A DNA stretch of 64,000 nucleotides from positions 87,210 to 151,209 of the forward strand of contig QNGE01000876.1 of the NCBI GenBank assembly GCA_008508345.1. The letters are read 5' to 3'. Below, in pieces: positions 60,904 through 64,000 of this stretch. Made by a program: the position numbers and the translations under genes. The notes beneath the pieces are model-generated. The model was not told the origin of the DNA and searched no databases. It saw only the letters and a program-made list of their open reading frames with translations. Origin of the DNA: Paragonimus westermani. Its lineage: Eukaryota; Platyhelminthes; Trematoda; Plagiorchiida; Troglotrematidae. The number at the start of each line of letters is the position of its first letter. Within the stretch, counting starts at the first letter, position 1.

Positions 60904-63446
60904 CTGATCCCCAAAAAAGAACAAATAGCACGATAAACTTTGTCTCCCAAGAGCATACAATACTCCGAGACCTTGACGTGTCTCCGTGCTCACAGAGTTT
61001 TTCTTCGATTCACTAGACTTCTCTGGAGACCCGTCTTTGGGTAGAGTTCGCAATATATGTTTATCTATGTTCACTCGCGGAAGAACAGCAGCTGCCAGAA
61101 GAGTATGATTTACATCCACTTCTATTAGGTATTGAAATCCGACAGTCATTTGTGTTCGTGTCAAACAAATATGGGGACATCGCAACCCATGAAAATTCTA
61201 CACATTTCTGTTCAAGCGTTCTGGGTTTAAAAGTTCACAAATTGACTGATGCTGAACATGTCGTAGCGGGTCGTCTAAAAAGAATATTTGTTTGAATCCT
61301 ATGCATTCCAACGTTTAATCCAAAATGAGCTGGTTCTTGCAGAATTTACCCAAGCCTGGGCCAGATAGAATATCTGGGTGATTGGTCGACTGAGAGACAA
61401 ATCGCGTGAGTTGGACATTACAAGGGACGTACACAAGGTTGTCGGTGGTACAGACATTCAGGTGTACAGTGTATGGTGCGTTTGAAACAATCGCTGTTTT
61501 ACTGGCCAATTTACTATGTGTCCCACTAAGCAAGGCGACAAATTAGTCACAGTTATGCTATATTGTGACCATATTTATTGTCTGCCACTGTAATTCTCAA
61601 GTTATGTTCCTCATTAAAATGTGTTGCGGGGCAAATTGTGCTGTCTCAGAGCGCATGGTTTTGACGTCATCTAACCTACATCGACATGAACTGTTTTCGT
61701 ATACAAACAACTGGGTGAATGATATTAAACACCTGCTGGCAGAAATCAGTTAGATAGTTGGGTTTTATCGCCTTCACACCCTATATCCCAAAACAAACAA
61801 ATCTGCACATTTTTCCTGTGTCCTGAGGTTATTTATAGTTCTGTTTTGGGAAGTCCGTCTACATGGATTAGGAAGATATTTCAGAAGGTTTAGTGGCACC
61901 AGTAGCCTGTGGTTGCTAACAAAACTAAGCCGGAAAAAACAGTTTTCTGTTGATGTAAGTGAACAGCAACCGGTCTCCTTTGCGTTTGCGACAAACTGCG
62001 AAAATAATCCATTAGTTACCTATCACCCCCTAATAATCAAAGTAGTCTGCTTGTATAAAGAAATTCTCTTACAGGACAGGCAAATCCATTTACAAAAAAA
62101 ACATTTGAATCTAGTGTTCGCTTACGAAATAGTTGCATAAAAACGCTTTTTCAATGCAGAGAGAATGCTGCGATCAAATGTAGACGATGTTCGAGCACAA
62201 TTCATCTAACTCTAAGATCGCGTATTAGTTATTGAAATGCTGAACCGTGGGTTGAATGGAGTCGGAGGTTTTAGCATGACTTAGAGGTGCTAGTTGCGCA
62301 GCAATCGATGGGGATAGGCAGGTTTGAAATTTGTCACCTCTCAGGATGATCGGACATTCCTAGTATTTATTATGAGCCAGTATGACTGAGCGTTCAAATA
62401 TGACACTCTGGTAAACAGCTACAAAAAACGTATTGTCATTTTACCCACAGGCGAATGCGTTAACGCTATGATACGTGCTATGTTAAAAAACCTATCGATC
62501 TCTTGAACATTCTCAAATGGCAATACTGTGAGAGCAGTAAATCTGTAAGTGTACACGAGTACCAACTAAACTTCTTGTCTTGAGATACGTCCATTTTCTC
62601 ATTTTCGTCATCATATGCATTCAGGACCACGGATAGTTGAAAGTTATTTGCCCGAATCAGACACTGCTCCGTAAGGGTGAGGTTATGCGCATCTGCACTC
62701 TTTTAGTTAACAGTGATGGGTAGTTGAAAAGCACTAAGTTTTGCGCAAAGGAACCAGAACATTTGTCTCCCACCAACATATTCCGGTTGAAGATACACTG
62801 CCTGATGTAAACGCAGTTTTGCTCTCGCTAACAGCTTACTGAAATCAGTATGAATATCCACCAACACAGCGACGGTTGAACAATCGGCGACAGGTCGACG
62901 TAACATTTTGTGGACACAAAAATTATCGTCGTGGTCCGACCAACATAGCTTTTGAAACACGAGGCTTCCTTGGGCTGACCAAAACTGAGCAGGGACAAAC
63001 GCTAGATATTGACACCAGTATGCTTCACAGGGCACACAATAGGAGCAACCAAAATACGTGACATGGTGATAATGTGCTTTGACTGGTTGCTGGAAGTGTG
63101 GAGTTTGTGTATTGTAACGACCCTTAACGGACTGGTTGGGCTATGTGAGATCTCATAAGCTGTCGTTCTTTACAGCAATTTCTGTCATACCGTACTGGTT
63201 GCGTATCCAAGATGTCCCTATTAAATTGCTGACGGACTGAGAACGACGAGTTAACAGCCTACAGCAAATGCATGCTACTGTTACAAAGTTCGATAGTAAG
63301 CATTCCATCTAACATTTCTGTATATCTCGGTTCTATAGGCTAATAAATTATCATTCCAAGGGATTTTCCTACCCAAAGCATCATAAAAAGATCAACACAG
63401 GTAATGGGAGAGATAAAATTTCTGGTTCTCCAAAACTGATGCTTAC

Positions 63447-63827
63447 CTGGTCCATAAGCGCGAACCAATTCAGGAGTGGATTTTGGACGAAGTGGAGCAC
63501 CCTCCTTCAGTTTCGCACTAGGAAACTGGCTCAGATAGGTCATCATTGCTTTTTCATCCACACGTGGGTTGATGATCTCCTCCGGTCGAATCAGCTGTGG
63601 CACGTCAAGCCACTGTTCGGCTGCGTCCATTGCCTCACGAGCATTACGCAAATTCTGTTTCGGTTCCCATTTTCTCCAGTCCGGACAAAGTCCCGGAGCA
63701 CAAGCATCAACCAGTGCTCCAATAGCGATACCATCATTCCAGTCGGTAGTGAAATTCTTCACCGGTCTTTCAACCAGCTTGTTGTTCAACCAGGAAAGTA
63801 GGCGTTGCTTTGGTGTGGGTCCTTGCC
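63447..63827 (-). CDS. Filamin, window exon 1: CH2 half of the actin-binding domain
   Basis: Filamins are actin-crosslinking scaffold proteins; two N-terminal CH domains bind F-actin. This exon codes about 126 residues that make up CH2. Visible family motifs are TPKQRLLSW at the start, [48 protein letters not shown] and [13 protein letters not shown]. It ends in RAYGPG, the junction into repeat 1. The donor is CCAG|GTAAGC, leaving one base (phase 1), which the next exon completes as the final glycine of GPG. No stop or frameshift occurs. Neighbouring CH1 sequence must lie beyond the window. The 5' boundary is uncertain by four bases (63827 or 63831); identity is very secure. Confidence 0.93.
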
Positions 63828-64000
63828 CTTGCTTTAATTATAAAAACAGAAGCTAAATTTTAGTAAGATTCGTATAGTGCAGGTAAGACAAATCAGGCAA
63901 CACAGGTAACTAAGGGCCGTCACCGAAACTTATATGTTACTCTTCGCGAGTGCTTGCACCGAAAGCGCGTGCTGTGGATGTTTTGTCGGTGATCATTATA
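63828..64000 (-). other. 3' end of the filamin intron upstream of the CH2 exon
   Basis: This is the downstream end of the intron separating the CH2 exon from upstream exons (presumably CH1) that lie outside the window. Read on the minus strand it ends in a T-rich stretch followed by AAG. No coding sequence for CH1 is visible here. The exact acceptor is ambiguous: an alternative AAG four bases upstream would start the exon at 63831. Confidence 0.7.

Larger units (their letters stand above)
51721..63446 (-). other. Filamin intron 1 (11.7 kb)
   Basis: This is the largest intron in the window, with a GTAAGC donor and a gtgtccacag acceptor. It separates the actin-binding domain from the first Ig-like repeat. 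It contains a (AT)n tract near 52.15 kb and a candidate alternative first exon at 60.8 kb, listed separately. The remaining short ORFs on both strands show no recognisable family. Confidence 0.85.

Noticed and set aside
1..64000. Bacterial-type features (operons, CRISPR arrays, ribosome binding sites, prophage)
   Set aside because: The window is a spliced animal gene with kilobase introns; no such structures were seen.

Overview
This is a eukaryotic genomic window of about 41% GC, and nearly all of its recognisable coding sequence belongs to one gene: a filamin on the minus strand, read from high to low coordinates. I could join thirteen exons (about 2.25 kb of coding sequence, roughly 750 codons, 3.5% of the window). 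All splice phases agree and every intron has GT-AG ends. They run from the second calponin-homology (CH2) domain of the actin-binding region at 63.8 kb, through immunoglobulin-like filamin repeats 1 to 6, into the start of repeat 7 at 0.28 kb. Both gene ends lie outside the window: CH1 beyond base 64000 and the remaining repeats before base 1. Repeat order and identity follow animal filamins repeat for repeat (for example [12 protein letters not shown] in repeat 4).

The organism is an invertebrate animal. The very long introns (up to 11.7 kb), moderate AT richness and repeat style suggest a flatworm, probably a digenean trematode with an expanded genome. That is inference; no diagnostic marker gene is present.

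Layout from the gene's 5' side: CH2 exon (63.45-63.83 kb); 11.7-kb intron 1 with a candidate alternative first exon at 60.8 kb; repeat 1 and 2 exons (51.6-51.7, 48.3-48.55, 41.96-42.16 kb); two tiny in-phase exons coding a proline-rich then basic linker (39.15 and 33.53 kb); repeat 3 (32.78-32.92 and 27.50-27.64 kb); repeat 4 (18.65-18.77 and 9.06-9.26 kb); repeat 5 (8.71-8.97 kb); repeat 6 and the start of repeat 7 (6.47-6.59 and 0.28-0.51 kb).

The introns hold repeats and two islands of unidentified coding-like sequence. The repeats are four diverged copies of a tRNA-related SINE-like family, a 226-bp near-perfect foldback element and several microsatellites. The islands are a minus-strand one at 16.1-16.8 kb and a plus-strand, frame-broken one at 28.5-29.5 kb. 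The observations most worth following are the possible filamin isoform lacking the actin-binding domain, whose alternative exon has an acceptor directly before its ATG, and the two skippable hinge exons between repeats 2 and 3.
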